Under the pieces are notes generated by a model. It was not told where the DNA came from and ran no database searches. It was given only the letters and a program-made list of their open reading frames with translations. Shown here piece by piece: positions 1-11,600 of a DNA stretch of 64,000 nucleotides. The stretch comes from Ulva prolifera. Its lineage: Eukaryota > Chlorophyta > Ulvophyceae > Ulvales > Ulvaceae. Each line of letters starts with the position of its first letter. Within the stretch, counting starts at the first letter, position 1. The stretch covers positions 8,747,315-8,811,314 of the forward strand of contig CM041199.1 in NCBI GenBank assembly GCA_023078555.1. The letters are read 5' to 3'. Both the position numbers and the translations under genes were made by a program.

Positions 1-195
1 TGGAGCCCACCTGCAAGATGGCACCCCATTCTCGAGCCCCAATCCAGGCTCGAGCCCCACTCCAAGATGGCTCTCAATATCTAGCCCCAGTCCAGGCTCG
101 AGCCCCACTCCAATATGGTACCCCAATTTCTAGCCCCAATCCAGGCTCGTGCCCAACGTGAAGCTCGTACCCCAATCTCGAGCCCCAGTCCAGGC

Positions 196-390
196 TGGAG
201 CCCACCTCCAAGATGGCACCCCATTCTCGAGCCCCATTCCAGGCTCGAGCCCGACTCCAAGATGGCTCCCAATATCTAGCCCCAATCCAGGCTCGAGCCC
301 CACTCCAATATGGTACCCCAATCTCTAGCCCCAATCCAAGCTCGTGCCCAACGTTAAGCTCGTACACCAATCTCGAGCCCCAGTCCAGGC
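196..390. repeat. Representative four-monomer higher-order repeat of the 49-bp satellite
   Basis: Four monomer types follow in order: one starting TGGAGCCCACC (196), one starting TCGAGCCCGAC (245), one with CCAATATGGTACCCC (293), and one starting TCGTGCCCAACG (342). The TGGAGCCC type recurs at 1, 196, 391, 587, 832, 1077 and 1273, giving steps of 195, 195, 196, 245, 245 and 196 bp. The 245-bp steps hold one extra monomer. The TCGTGCCC type recurs at 147, 342, 538, 783, 1028 and 1224. The order decays after about 1273, next to the junction. Confidence 0.85.
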
Positions 391-880
391 TGGAGCCCAC
401 CTCCAAGATGGCACCCCATTCTCGAGCCCCAATCCAGGCTCGAGCCCGACTCCAAGATGTCACCCCGATCTCGAGCCCCAATCCAGGCTCGAGCCCCACT
501 CCAAGATGGCACCCCAATCTCTAGCCCCAATCCAAGCTCGTGCCCAACGTTAAGCTCGTACACCAATCTCGAGCCCCAGTCCAGGCTGGAGCCCACCTCC
601 AAGATGGCACCCCATTCTCGAGCCCCAATCCAGGCTCGAGCCCGACTCCAAGATGTCACCCCATTCTTGAGCCCCAATCCAGGCTCGAGCCCGACTCCAA
701 GATGTCACCCCGATCTCGAGCCCCAATCCAGCCTCGAGCCCCACTCCAAGATGGCACCCCAATCTCTAGCCCCAATCCAAGCTCGTGCCCAACGTTAAGC
801 TCGTACACCAATCTCGAGCCCCAGTCCAGGCTGGAGCCCACCTCCAAGATGGCACCCCATTCTCGAGCCCCGATCCAGGC

Positions 881-929
881 TCGAGCCGGACTCCAAGATG
901 GCACCCCGATCTCGAGCCCCAATCCAGGC
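881..929. repeat. Representative 49-bp monomer (31 + 18 bp subunits)
   Basis: The 31-bp subunit spans 881-911 and the 18-bp subunit spans 912-929. Both begin with TCGAGCC, so the monomer probably arose by an internal duplication with later divergence, or by fusion of a long and a short unit. The long subunit carries AAGATGGCACC; the short one ends in ATCCAGGC. CTCGAG (an XhoI-type palindrome) recurs at subunit starts when the preceding base is C. Confidence 0.85.
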
Positions 930-1540
930 TCGAGCCCGACTCCAAGATGGCACCCCGATCTCGAGCCCCAATCCATGCTCGAGCCCCACTCCAAGATGGT
1001 ACCCCAATTTCTAGCCCTAATCCAGGCTCGTGCCCAACGTGAAGCTCGTACCCCAATCTCGAGCCCCAATCCAGGCTGGAGCCCACCTCCAAGATGGCAC
1101 CCCATTCTCGAGCCCCAATCCAGGCTCGAGCCCGACTCCAAGATGGCACCCCGATCTCGAGCCCCAATCCAGGCTCGAGCCCCACTCCAAGATGGCACCC
1201 CAATCTCTAGCCCCAATCCAGGCTCGTGCCCAACGTGAAGCTCGTACCCCAATCTTGAGCCCCAATCCAGGCTGGAGCCCAACTCCAAGATGGTACCCCA
1301 ATCTCGAGCCCCAATCCAGGCTGCAGCCCACCTCCAAGATGGCACCCCATTCCCGAGCCCCAATCCAGGCTCGAACCCAACTCCAAGATGGCACCCCATT
1401 CTCGAGCCCCGATCCAGGCTCGAGCCGGACTCCAAGATGGCACCCCGATCTCGAGCCCCAATCCAGGCTCGAGCCCCACTCCAAGATGGCACCCCAATCT
1501 CTAGCCCCGATCCAGGCTCGAGCCGGACTCCAAGATGGAA

Positions 1541-1560
1541 CCCCGATCTCAACTCCCAAG
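1541..1560. other. Junction between the two satellites
   Basis: The last 49-bp-family monomer starts near 1518 and is broken after its 31-bp subunit. The second satellite begins at 1551 with AACTCCCAAG. The bases CTC at 1548-1550 fit both sides: they start the next short subunit on the left, and on the right they are the usual bases before AACTCCC. No target-site duplication, transposon end or unique sequence lies between the arrays. This suggests joining by recombination or end-joining with short shared sequence. Confidence 0.85.
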
Positions 1561-1612
1561 CATAATTGCATAGATACCATGTGGCTTAAGCAACTCCCAA
1601 GCCTGTCTAGTC

Positions 1613-1674
1613 AAGTCCCAAGCATGTTCGCGTAGAAACCAGGTGGCTTAAGCAACTCCCAAGCCTGTCTAGGC
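1613..1674. repeat. Representative 62-bp unit (41 bp 1613-1653, 21 bp 1654-1674)
   Basis: The 41-bp subunit carries AAGCATGTTCGCG, GAAACCAGGTGG and the perfect 8-bp palindrome GCTTAAGC at its end. The 21-bp subunit carries AACTCCCAAG and CTGTCTAGGC. Here the 41-mer opens AAGTCCC rather than AACTCCC, a common variant after CTGTCTAGTC. Confidence 0.9.
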
Positions 1675-1901
1675 AACTCCCAAGCATAATTGCATAGATA
1701 CCAGGTGGCTTAAGCAACTCCCAAGCCTGTCTAGTCAACGCCCAAGCATGTTTGCGTAGAAACCAGGTGGCTTAAGCAACTCCCAAGCCCGTCTAGGCAA
1801 CTCCCAAGCATATTTGCTTAGAAAGCTGGTCGCTTAAGCAACTCTCAAGCCCGTCTAGGCAACTCCCAAGCATAATTGCATAGATACCAGGTGGCTTAAG
1901 C

Positions 1902-2046
1902 AACTCCCAAGCCTGTCTACGCAACTCCCAAGCATGTCTAGTCAACTCCTCAGCATGTTTGCGTAGAAACAAAGTCGTTTTAGCAACTCCCAAGCATGTC
2001 TAGTCAACTCCCAAGCATAATTGCATAGATACCATGTGGCTTAAGC
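1902..2046. repeat. First copy of the 145-bp cassette (21+21+41+21+41) with the odd 41-mer
   Basis: Parts: 1902-1922 ending CTGTCTACGC; 1923-1943 ending ATGTCTAGTC; the odd 41-mer 1944-1984; 1985-2005 ending ATGTCTAGTC; and 2006-2046, a CATAATTGCATAG 41-mer with ATACCATGTGG. The odd 41-mer opens AACTCCTCAGC and has AAACAAAGTCGTTTTAGC in place of the usual AAACC...GCTTAAGC. I counted 64 odd units. Starts: 1944, 2503, 5111, 6934, 8819, 10704, 11948, 13833, 15718, 17479, 18102, 19470, 20548, 20693, 20964, 22020, 23076, 23924, 24504, 25127, 26495, 27573, 27718, 27989, 29045, 30101, 30372, 30869, 31676, 32297, 32980, 33870, 34222, 34760, 36830, 37513, 38113, 38651, 39686, 40369, 40969, 41507, 43059, 43866, 44859, 45728, 46969, 47507, 49577, 50467, 52661, 53551, 55455, 56304, 56594, 58498, 58767, 59615, 61271, 61540, 62388, 63278, 63630, 63837. 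Confidence 0.9.
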
Positions 2047-2129
2047 AACTCCCAAGCCTGTCTAGTCAACGCCCAAGCATGTTTGCGTAGAAACCAGGTG
2101 GCTTAAGCAACTCCCAAGCCCGTCTAGGC

Positions 2130-2212
2130 AACTCCCAAGCATGTTTGCGTAGAAACCTGGTCGCTTAAGCAACTCACAAGCCTGTCTAGGCAACTCCCAA
2201 GCATGTCTACTC
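2130..2212. repeat. Representative 83-bp unit (41 + 21 + 21)
   Basis: A 41-bp subunit (2130-2170) is followed by two 21-bp subunits (2171-2191 and 2192-2212), the second ending ATGTCTACTC. The next 41-mer is of the GTAGACTCCAGGCGG type. This ordered trio recurs many times through the array and is one of its most stable local patterns. Confidence 0.85.
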
Positions 2213-4959
2213 AACTCCCAAGCATGTTTGCGTAGACTCCAGGCGGCTTAAGCAACTCCCAAGCCTGTCTAGGCAACTCCCAAGCATGTTTGCGTAGAAA
2301 CCTGGTCGCTTAAGCAACTCCCAAGCCTGTCTAGGCAACTGCCAAGCCTGTCTAGTAAAGTCCCAAGCATGTTTGCGTAGAAACCAGGTGGCTTAAGCAA
2401 CTCCCAAGCCTGTCTAGGCAACTCCCAAGCATGTTTGCATAGATACCAGGTGGCTTAAGCAACTCCCAAGCCTGTCTACGCAACTCCCAAGCATGTCTAG
2501 TCAACTCCTCAGCATGTTTGCGTAGAAACAAAGTCGTTTTAGCAACTCCCAAGCATGTCTAGTCAACTCCCAAGCATAATTGCATAGATACCATGTGGCT
2601 TAAGCAACTCCCAAGCCTGTCTAGTCAAGTCCCAAGCATGTTCGCGTAGAAACCAGGTGGCTTAAGCAACTCCCAAGCCCGTCTAGGCAACTCCCAAGCA
2701 TGTTTGCGTAGAAACCTGGTCGCTTAAGCAACTCCCAAGCCTGTCTAGGCAACTCCCAAGCATGTCTACTCAACTCCCAAGCATGTTTGCGTAGACTCCA
2801 GGCGGCTTAAGCAACTCCCAAGCCTGTCTAGGCAACTCCCAAGCATGTTTGCGTAGAAACCTGGTCGCTTAAGCAACTCCCAAGCCTGTCTAGGCAACTG
2901 CCAAGCCTGTCTAGTAAAGTCCCAAGCATGTTTGCGTAGAAACCAGGTGGCTTAAGCAACTCCCAAGCCTGTCTAGGCAACTCCCAAGCATGTTTGCATA
3001 GATACCAGGTGGCTTAAGCAACTCCCAAGCCTGTCTAGTCAACTCCCAAGCATGTTTGCGTAGAAACCAGGTGGCTTAAGCAGCTCCCAAGCCCGTCTAG
3101 GCAACTCCCAAGCATGTTTGCGTAGAAACCTGGTCGCTTAAGCAACTCCTAAGCCAGTCTAGGCAGCTCCCAAGCATGTCTACTCAACTCCCAAGCATGT
3201 TTGCGTAGACTCCAGGCGGCTTAAGCAACTCCCAAGCCTGTCTAGGCAACTCCCAAGCATGTTTGCGTAGAAACCTGGTCGCTTAAGAAACTCCCAAGCC
3301 TGTCTAGGCAACTCCCAAGCATGTTTGCGTAGAAACCAGGTGGCTTAAGCAACTCCCAAGCCTGTCTAGGCAACTCCCAAGCATAATTGCATGGATACCA
3401 GGTGGCTTAAGCAACTCCCAAGCCTGTCTAGGCAACTCCCAAGCATGTCTACTCAACTCCCAAGCATGTTTGCGTAGAAACCTGGTCGCTTAAGAAACTC
3501 CCAAGCCTGTCTAGGCAACTCCCAAGCATGTCTACTCAACTCCCAAGCATGTTTGCGTAGACTCCAGGCGGCTTAAGCAACTCCCAAGCCTGTCTAGGCA
3601 ACTCCCAAGCATGTTTGCGTAGAAACCTGGTCGCTTAAGCAACTCCCAAGCCTGTCTAGGCAACTGCCAAGCCTGTCTAGTAAAGTCCCAAGCATGTTTG
3701 CGTAGAAACCAGGTGGCTTAAGCAGCTCCCAAGCCCGTCTAGGCAACTCCCAAGCATGTTTGCGTAGAAACCTGGTCGCTTAAGCAACTCCTAAGCCAGT
3801 CTAGGCAGCTCCCAAGCATGTCTACTCAACTCCCAAGCATGTTTGCGTAGACTCCAGGCGGCTTAAGCAACTCCCAAGCCTGTCTAGGCAACTCCCAAGC
3901 ATGTTTGCGTAGAAACCTGGTCGCTTAAGCAACTCCCAAGCCTGTCTAGGCAACTGCCAAGCCTGTCTAGTAAAGTCCCAAGCATGTTTGCGTAGAAACC
4001 AGGTGGCTTAAGCAACTCCCAAGCCTGTCTAGGCAACTCCCAAGCATGTTTGCATAGATACCAGGTGGCTTAAGCAACTCCCAAGCCTGTCTAGTCAACT
4101 CCCAAGCATGTTTGCGTAGAAACCAGGTGGCTTAAGCAGCTCCCAAGCCCGTCTAGGCAACTCCCAAGCATGTTTGCGTAGAAACCTGGTCGCTTAAGCA
4201 ACTCCTAAGCCAGTCTAGGCAGCTCCCAAGCATGTCTACTCAACTCCCAAGCATGTTTGCGTAGAAACCTGGTCGCTTAAGCAACTCCCAAGCCTGTCTA
4301 GGCAAGTCCCAAGCATGTTCGCGTAGAAACCAGGTGGCTTAAGCAACTCCCAAGCCTGTCTAGGCAACTCCCAAGCATAATTGCATAGATACCAGGTGGC
4401 TTAAGCAACTCCCAAGCCTGTCTAGTCAACGCCCAAGCATGTTTGCGTAGAAACCAGGTGGCTTAAGCAACTCCCAAGCCCGTCTAGGCAACTCCCAAGC
4501 ATGTTTGCGTAGAAACCTGGTCGCTTAAGAAACTCCCAAGCCTGTCTAGGCAACTCCCAAGCATGTTTGCGTAGAAACCAGGTGGCTTAAGCAACTCCCA
4601 AGCCTGTCTAGGCAACTCCCAAGCATAATTGCATGGATACCAGGTGGCTTAAGCAACTCCCAAGCCTGTCTAGGCAACTCCCAAGCATGTCTACTCAACT
4701 CCCAAGCATGTTTGCGTAGACTCCAGGCGGCTTAAGCAACTCCCAAGCCTGTCTAGGCAACTCCCAAGCATGTTTGCGTAGAAACCTGGTCGCTTAAGCA
4801 ACTCCCAAGCCTGTCTAGGCAAGTCCCAAGCATGTTCGCGTAGAAACCAGGTGGCTTAAGCAACTCCCAAGCCTGTCTAGGCAACTCCCAAGCATGTTTG
4901 CGTAGAAACCTGGTCGCTTAAGCAACTCCCAAGCCTGTCTAGGCAACTCCCAAGCCTGT

Positions 4960-7900
4960 CTAGTCAACTCCCAAGCATGTTTGCGTAGAAACCTGGTGGC
5001 TTAAGCAACTCCCAAGCCCGTCTAGGCAACTCCCAAGCATAATTGCATAGATACCAGGTGGCTTAAGCAACTTCCAAGCCTGTCTACGCAACTCCCAAGC
5101 ATGTCTAGTCAACTCCTCAGCATGTTTGCGTAGAAACAAAGTCGTTTTAGCAACTCCCAAGCATGTCTAGTCAACTCCCAAGCATAATTGCATAGATACC
5201 ATGTGGCTTAAGCAACTCCCAAGCCTGTCTAGTCAAGTCCCAAGCATGTTCGCGTATAGAAACCAGGTGGCTTAAGCAACTCCCAAGCCCGTCTAGGCAA
5301 CTCCCAAGCATGTTTGCGTAGAAACCTGGTCGCTTAAGCAACTCCCAAGCCTGTCTAGGCAACTCCCAAGCATGTCTACTCAACTCCCAAGCATGTTTGC
5401 GTAGACTCCAGGCGGCTTAAGCAACTCCCAAGCCTGTCTAGGCAACTCCCAAGCATGTTTGCGTAGAAACCTGGTCGCTTAAGCAACTCCCAAGCCTGTC
5501 TAGGCAACTGCCAAGCCTGTCAAGTAAAGTCCCAAGCATGTTTGCGTAGAAACCAGGTGGCTTAAGCAACTCCCAAGCCTGTCTAGGCAACTCCCAAGCA
5601 TGTTTGCATAGATACCAGGTGGCTTAAGCAACTCCCAAGCCTGTCTAGTCAACTCCCAAGCATGTTTGCGTAGAAACCAGGTGGCTTAAGCAGCTCCCAA
5701 GCCCGTCTAGGCAACTCCCAAGCATGTTTGCGTAGAAACCTGGTCGCTTAAGCAACTCCTAAGCCAGTCTAGGCAGCTCCCAAGCATGTCTACTCAACTC
5801 CCAAGCATGTTTGCGTAGACTCCAGGCGGCTTAAGCAACTCCCAAGCCTGTCTAGGCAACTCCCAAGCATGTTTGCGTAGAAACCAGGTGGCTTAAGCAA
5901 CTCCCAAGCCTGTCTAGGCAACTCCCAAGCATAATTGCATGGATACCAGGTGGCTTAAGCAACTCCCAAGCCTGTCTAGGCAACTCCCAAGCATGTCTAC
6001 TCAACTCCCAAGCATGTTTGCGTAGACTCCAGGCGGCTTAAGCAACTCCCAAGCCTGTCTAGGCAACTCCCAAGCATGTTTGCGTAGAAACCTGGTCGCT
6101 TAAGCAACTCCCAAGCCTGTCTAGGCAAGTCCCAAGCATGTTCGCGTATAAACCAGGTGGCTTAAGCAACTCCCAAGCCTGTCTAGGCAACTCCCAAGCA
6201 TAATTGCATAGATACCAGGTGGCTTAAGCAACTCCCAAGCCTGTCTAGTCAACGCCCAAGCATGTTTGCGTAGAAACCAGGTGGCTTAAGCAACTCCCAA
6301 GCCCGTCTAGGCAACTCCCAAGCATGTTTGCGTAGAAACCTGGTCGCTTAAGAAACTCCCAAGCCTGTCTAGGCAACTCCCAAGCATGTTTGCGTAGAAA
6401 CCAGGTGGCTTAAGCAACTCCCAAGCCTGTCTAGGCAACTCCCAAGCATAATTGCATGGATACCAGGTGGCTTAAGCAACTCCCAAGCCTGTCTAGGCAA
6501 CTCCCAAGCATGTCTACTCAACTCCCAAGCATGTTTGCGTAGACTCCAGGCGGCTTAAGCAACTCCCAAGCCTGTCTAGGCAACTCCCAAGCATGTTTGC
6601 GTAGAAACCTGGTCGCTTAAGCAACTCCCAAGCCTGTCTAGGCAAGTCCCAAGCATGTTCGCGTAGAAACCAGGTGGCTTAAGCAACTCCCAAGCCTGTC
6701 TAGGCAACTCCCAAGCATGTTTGCGTAGAAACCTGGTCGCTTAAGCAACTCCCAAGCCTGTCTAGGCAACTCCCAAGCCTGTCTAGTCAACTCCCAAGCA
6801 TGTTTGCGTAGAAACCTGGTGGCTTAAGCAACTCCCAAGCCCGTCTAGGCAACTCCCAAGCATAATTGCATAGATACCAGGTGGCTTAAGCAACTTCCAA
6901 GCCTGTCTACGCAACTCCCAAGCATGTCTAGTCAACTCCTCAGCATGTTTGCGTAGAAACAAAGTCGTTTTAGCAACTCCCAAGCATGTCTAGTCAACTC
7001 CCAAGCATAATTGCATAGATACCATGTGGCTTAAGCAACTCCCAAGCCTGTCTAGTCAAGTCCCAAGCATGTTCGCGTATAGAAACCAGGTGGCTTAAGC
7101 AACTCCCAAGCCCGTCTAGGCAACTCCCAAGCATGTTTGCGTAGAAACCTGGTCGCTTAAGCAACTCCTAAGCCAGTCTAGGCAGCTCCCAAGCATGTCT
7201 ACTCAAGTCCCAAGCATGTTCGCGTAGAAACCAGGTGGCTTAAGCAACTCCCAAGCCTGTCTAGGCAACTCCCAAGCATAATTGCATAGATACCAGGTGG
7301 CTTAAGCAACTCCCAAGCCTGTCTAGTCAACGCCCAAGCATGTTTGCGTAGAAACCAGGTGGCTTAAGCAACTCCCAAGCCCGTCTAGGCAACTCCCAAG
7401 CATGTTTGCGTAGAAACCTGGTCGCTTAAGCAACTCCCAAGCCTGTCTAGGCAACTCCCAAGCATGTCTACTCAACTCCCAAGCATGTTTGCGTAGACTC
7501 CAGGCGGCTTAAGCAACTCCCAAGCCTGTCTAGGCAACTCCCAAGCATGTTTGCGTAGAAACCTGGTCGCTTAAGCAACTCCCAAGCCTGTCTAGGCAAC
7601 TGCCAAGCCTGTCTAGTAAAGTCCCAAGCATGTTTGCGTAGAAACCAGGTGGCTTAAGCAACTCCCAAGCCTGTCTAGGCAACTCCCAAGCATGTTTGCA
7701 TAGATACCAGGTGGCTTAAGCAACTCCCAAGCCTGTCTAGTCAACTCCCAAGCATGTTTGCGTAGAAACCAGGTGGCTTAAGCAGCTCCCAAGCCCGTCT
7801 AGGCAACTCCCAAGCATGTTTGCGTAGAAACCTGGTCGCTTAAGCAACTCCTAAGCCAGTCTAGGCAGCTCCCAAGCATGTCTACTCAACTCCCAAGCAT

Positions 7901-8646
7901 GTTTGCGTAGACTCCAGGCGGCTTAAGCAACTCCCAAGCCTGTCTAGGCAACTCCCAAGCATGTTTGCGTAGAAACCTGGTCGCTTAAGCAACTCCCAAG
8001 CCTGTCTAGGCAAGTCCCAAGCATGTTCGCGTAGAAACCAGGTGGCTTAAGCAACTCCCAAGCCTGTCTAGGCAACTCCCAAGCATAATTGCATAGATAC
8101 CAGGTGGCTTAAGCAACTCCCAAGCCTGTCTAGTCAACGCCCAAGCATGTTTGCGTAGAAACCAGGTGGCTTAAGCAACTCCCAAGCCCGTCTAGGCAAC
8201 TCCCAAGCATGTTTGCGTAGAAACCTGGTCGCTTAAGAAACTCCCAAGCCTGTCTAGGCAACTCCCAAGCATGTTTGCGTAGAAACCAGGTGGCTTAAGC
8301 AACTCCCAAGCCTGTCTAGGCAACTCCCAAGCATGATTGCATGGATACCAGGTGGCTTAAGCAACTCCCAAGCCTGTCTAGGCAACTCCCAAGCATGTCT
8401 ACTCAACTCCCAAGCATGTTTGCGTAGACTCCAGGCGGCTTAAGCAACTCCCAAGCCTGTCTAGGCAACTCCCAAGCATGTTTGCGTAGAAACCTGGTCG
8501 CTTAAGCAACTCCCAAGCCTGTCTAGGCAAGTCCCAAGCATGTTCGCGTAGAAACCAGGTGGCTTAAGCAACTCCCAAGCCTGTCTAGGCAACTCCCAAG
8601 CATGTTTGCGTAGAAACCTGGTCGCTTAAGCAACTCCCAAGCCTGT
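4960..8646. repeat. Higher-order repeat copy 1 of a 3.1-3.8 kb series
   Basis: Each copy of this series has two cassettes: a first one whose flank reads CTGTCTAGGCAACTCCC further on, and a second one followed by TAAGCCAGTCTAGGCAGC. In this copy the odd units are at 5111 and 6934. Both are followed by a 2-base insertion variant reading GCGTATAGAAACC (first at 5251-5260). First cassettes of the series repeat at 5111, 8819, 11948 and 15718, so the repeat length is 3708, 3129 and 3770 bp. Confidence 0.8.
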
Positions 8647-11600
8647 CTAGGCAACTCCCAAGCCTGTATAGTCAACTCCCAAGCATGTTTGCGTAGAAAC
8701 CTGGTGGCTTAAGCAACTCCCAAGCCCGTCTAGGCAACTCCCAAGCATAATTGCATAGATACCAGGTGGCTTAAGCAACTTCCAAGCCTGTCTACGCAAC
8801 TCCCAAGCATGTCTAGTCAACTCCTCAGCATGTTTGCGTAGAAACAAAGTCGTTTTAGCAACTCCCAAGCATGTCTAGTCAACTCCCAAGCATAATTGCA
8901 TAGATACCATGTGGCTTAAGCAACTCCCAAGCCTGTCTAGTCAAGTCCCAAGCATGTTCGCGTATAGAAACCAGGTGGCTTAAGCAACTCCCAAGCCCGT
9001 CTAGGCAACTCCCAAGCATGTTTGCGTAGAAACCTGGTCGCTTAAGCAACTCCCAAGCCTGTCTAGGCAACTCCCAAGCATGTCTACTCAACTCCCAAGC
9101 ATGTTTGCGTAGACTCCAGGCGGCTTAAGCAACTCCCAAGCCTGTCTAGGCAACTCCCAAGCATGTTTGCGTAGAAACCTGGTCGCTTAAGCAACTCCCA
9201 AGCCTGTCTAGGCAACTGCCAAGCCTGTCTAGTAAAGTCCCAAGCATGTTTGCGTAGAAACCAGGTGGCTTAAGCAACTCCCAAGCCTGTCTAGGCAACT
9301 CCCAAGCATGTTTGCATAGATACCAGGTGGCTTAAGCAACTCCCAAGCCTGTCTAGTCAACTCCCAAGCATGTTTGCGTAGAAACCAGGTGGCTTAAGCA
9401 GCTCCCAAGCCCGTCTAGGCAACTCCCAAGCATGTTTGCGTAGAAACCTGGTCGCTTAAGCAACTCCTAAGCCAGTCTAGGCAGCTCCCAAGCATGTCTA
9501 CTCAACTCCCAAGCATGTTTGCGTAGACTCCAGGCGGCTTAAGCAACTCCCAAGCCTGTCTAGGCAACTCCCAAGCATGTTTGCGTAGAAACCTGGTCGC
9601 TTAAGAAACTCCCAAGCCTGTCTAGGCAACTCCCAAGCATGTTTGCGTAGAAACCAGGTGGCTTAAGCAACTCCCAAGCCTGTCTAGGCAACTCCCAAGC
9701 ATAATTGCATGGATACCAGGTGGCTTAAGCAACTCCCAAGCCTGTCTAGGCAACTCCCAAGCATGTCTACTCAACTCCCAAGCATGTTTGCGTAGACTCC
9801 AGGCGGCTTAAGCAACTCCCAAGCCTGTCTAGGCAACTCCCAAGCATGTTTGCGTAGAAACCTGGTCGCTTAAGCAACTCCCAAGCCTGTCTAGGCAAGT
9901 CCCAAGCATGTTCGCGTAGAAACCAGGTGGCTTAAGCAACTCCCAAGCCTGTCTAGGCAACTCCCAAGCATAATTGCATAGATACCAGGTGGCTTAAGCA
10001 ACTCCCAAGCCTGTCTAGTCAACGCCCAAGCATGTTTGCGTAGAAACCAGGTGGCTTAAGCAACTCCCAAGCCCGTCTAGGCAACTCCCAAGCATGTTTG
10101 CGTAGAAACCTGGTCGCTTAAGAAACTCCCAAGCCTGTCTAGGCAACTCCCAAGCATGTTTGCGTAGAAACCAGGTGGCTTAAGCAACTCCCAAGCCTGT
10201 CTAGGCAACTCCCAAGCATAATTGCATGGATACCAGGTGGCTTAAGCAACTCCCAAGCCTGTCTAGGCAACTCCCAAGCATGTCTACTCAACTCCCAAGC
10301 ATGTTTGCGTAGACTCCAGGCGGCTTAAGCAACTCCCAAGCCTGTCTAGGCAACTCCCAAGCATGTTTGCGTAGAAACCTGGTCGCTTAAGCAACTCCCA
10401 AGCCTGTCTAGGCAAGTCCCAAGCATGTTCGCGTAGAAACCAGGTGGCTTAAGCAACTCCCAAGCCTGTCTAGGCAACTCCCAAGCATGTTTGCGTAGAA
10501 ACCTGGTCACTTAAGCAACTCCCAAGCCTGTCTAGGCAACTCCCAAGCCTGTCTAGTCAACTCCCAAGCATGTTTGCGTAGAAACCTGGTGGCTTAAGCA
10601 ACTCCCAAGCCCGTCTAGGCAACTCCCAAGCATAATTGCATAGATACCAGGTGGCTTAAGCAACTTCCAAGCCTGTCTACGCAACTCCCAAGCATGTCTA
10701 GTCAACTCCTCAGCATGTTTGCGTAGAAACAAAGTCGTTTTAGCAACTCCCAAGCATGTCTAGTCAACTCCCAAGCATAATTGCATAGATACCATGTGGC
10801 TTAAGCAACTCCCAAGCCTGTCTAGTCAAGTCCCAAGCATGTTCGCGTATAGAAACCAGGTGGCTTAAGCAACTCCCAAGCCCGTCTAGGCAACTCCCAA
10901 GCATGTTTGCGTAGAAACCTGGTCGCTTAAGCAACTCCTAAGCCAGTCTAGGCAGCTCCCAAGCATGTCTACTCAAGTCCCAAGCATGTTTGCGTAGAAA
11001 CCAGGTGGCTTAAGCAACTCCCAAGCCTGTCTAGGCAACTCCCAAGCATAATTGCATAGATACCAGGTGGCTTAAGCAACTCCCAAGCCTGTCTAGTCAA
11101 CGCCCAAGCATGTTTGCGTAGAAACCAGGTGGCTTAAGCAACTCCCAAGCCCGTCTAGGCAACTCCCAAGCATGTTTGCGTAGAAACCTGGTCGCTTAAG
11201 CAACTCCCAAGCCTGTCTAGGCAACTCCCAAGCATGTCTACTCAACTCCCAAGCATGTTTGCGTAGACTCCAGGCGGCTTAAGCAACTCCCAAGCCTGTC
11301 TAGGCAACTCCCAAGCATGTTTGCGTAGAAACCTGGTCGCTTAAGCAACTCCCAAGCCTGTCTAGGCAACTGCCAAGCCTGTCTAGTAAAGTCCCAAGCA
11401 TGTTTGCGTAGAAACCAGGTGGCTTAAGCAACTCCCAAGCCTGTCTAGGCAACTCCCAAGCATGTTTGCATAGATACCAGGTGGCTTAAGCAACTCCCAA
11501 GCCTGTCTAGTCAACTCCCAAGCATGTTTGCGTAGAAACCAGGTGGCTTAAGCAGCTCCCAAGCCCGTCTAGGCAACTCCCAAGCATGTTTGCGTAGAAA

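Larger units (their letters stand above)
1..1550. repeat. 49-bp GC-rich satellite array (about 32 monomers; enters from the left)
   Basis: Monomers start at about 1, 50, 98, 147, 196, 245 and so on every 48-49 bp up to about 1518. Each reads roughly TCGAGCCCCACTCC, AAGATGGCACCCCAATC, then TCGAGCCCCAATCCAGGC. By unit count the GC content is about 63%, and the plus strand is rich in CCCC runs. Single-base differences between monomers are common, so this array is more diverged than the neighbouring one. The window begins inside it, so its full length is unknown. I do not recognise the family. No stop codons arise in several frames because of composition and a period of 49 (1 mod 3), which creates long reading frames on both strands that are not genes. 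Confidence 0.96.
1551..4959. repeat. Left-most block of the 62-bp satellite, irregular, with a 559-bp tandem duplication
   Basis: A duplication at offset 559 bp pairs about 1993-2475 with about 2552-3034, ending where CTGTCTACGC is replaced by CTGTCTAGTC. 559 equals eight 62-bp units plus three 21-bp subunits. The block holds only two cassettes (odd units at 1944 and 2503) and none between 2544 and 5110, the longest cassette-free run in its neighbourhood. A CAGCTCCC variant marks related sub-blocks at 3081, 3723 and 4138. Confidence 0.8.

Noticed and set aside
540-1552. Long reading frames in the 49-bp array (about 232 codons on plus at 540-1238, 298 codons on minus at 656-1552)
   Set aside because: They occur on both strands and in several frames at once. 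The 49-bp period is not a multiple of three, so the peptide would cycle through all frames of the same DNA; base changes do not favour synonymous sites. They are open because the unit lacks stop triplets.
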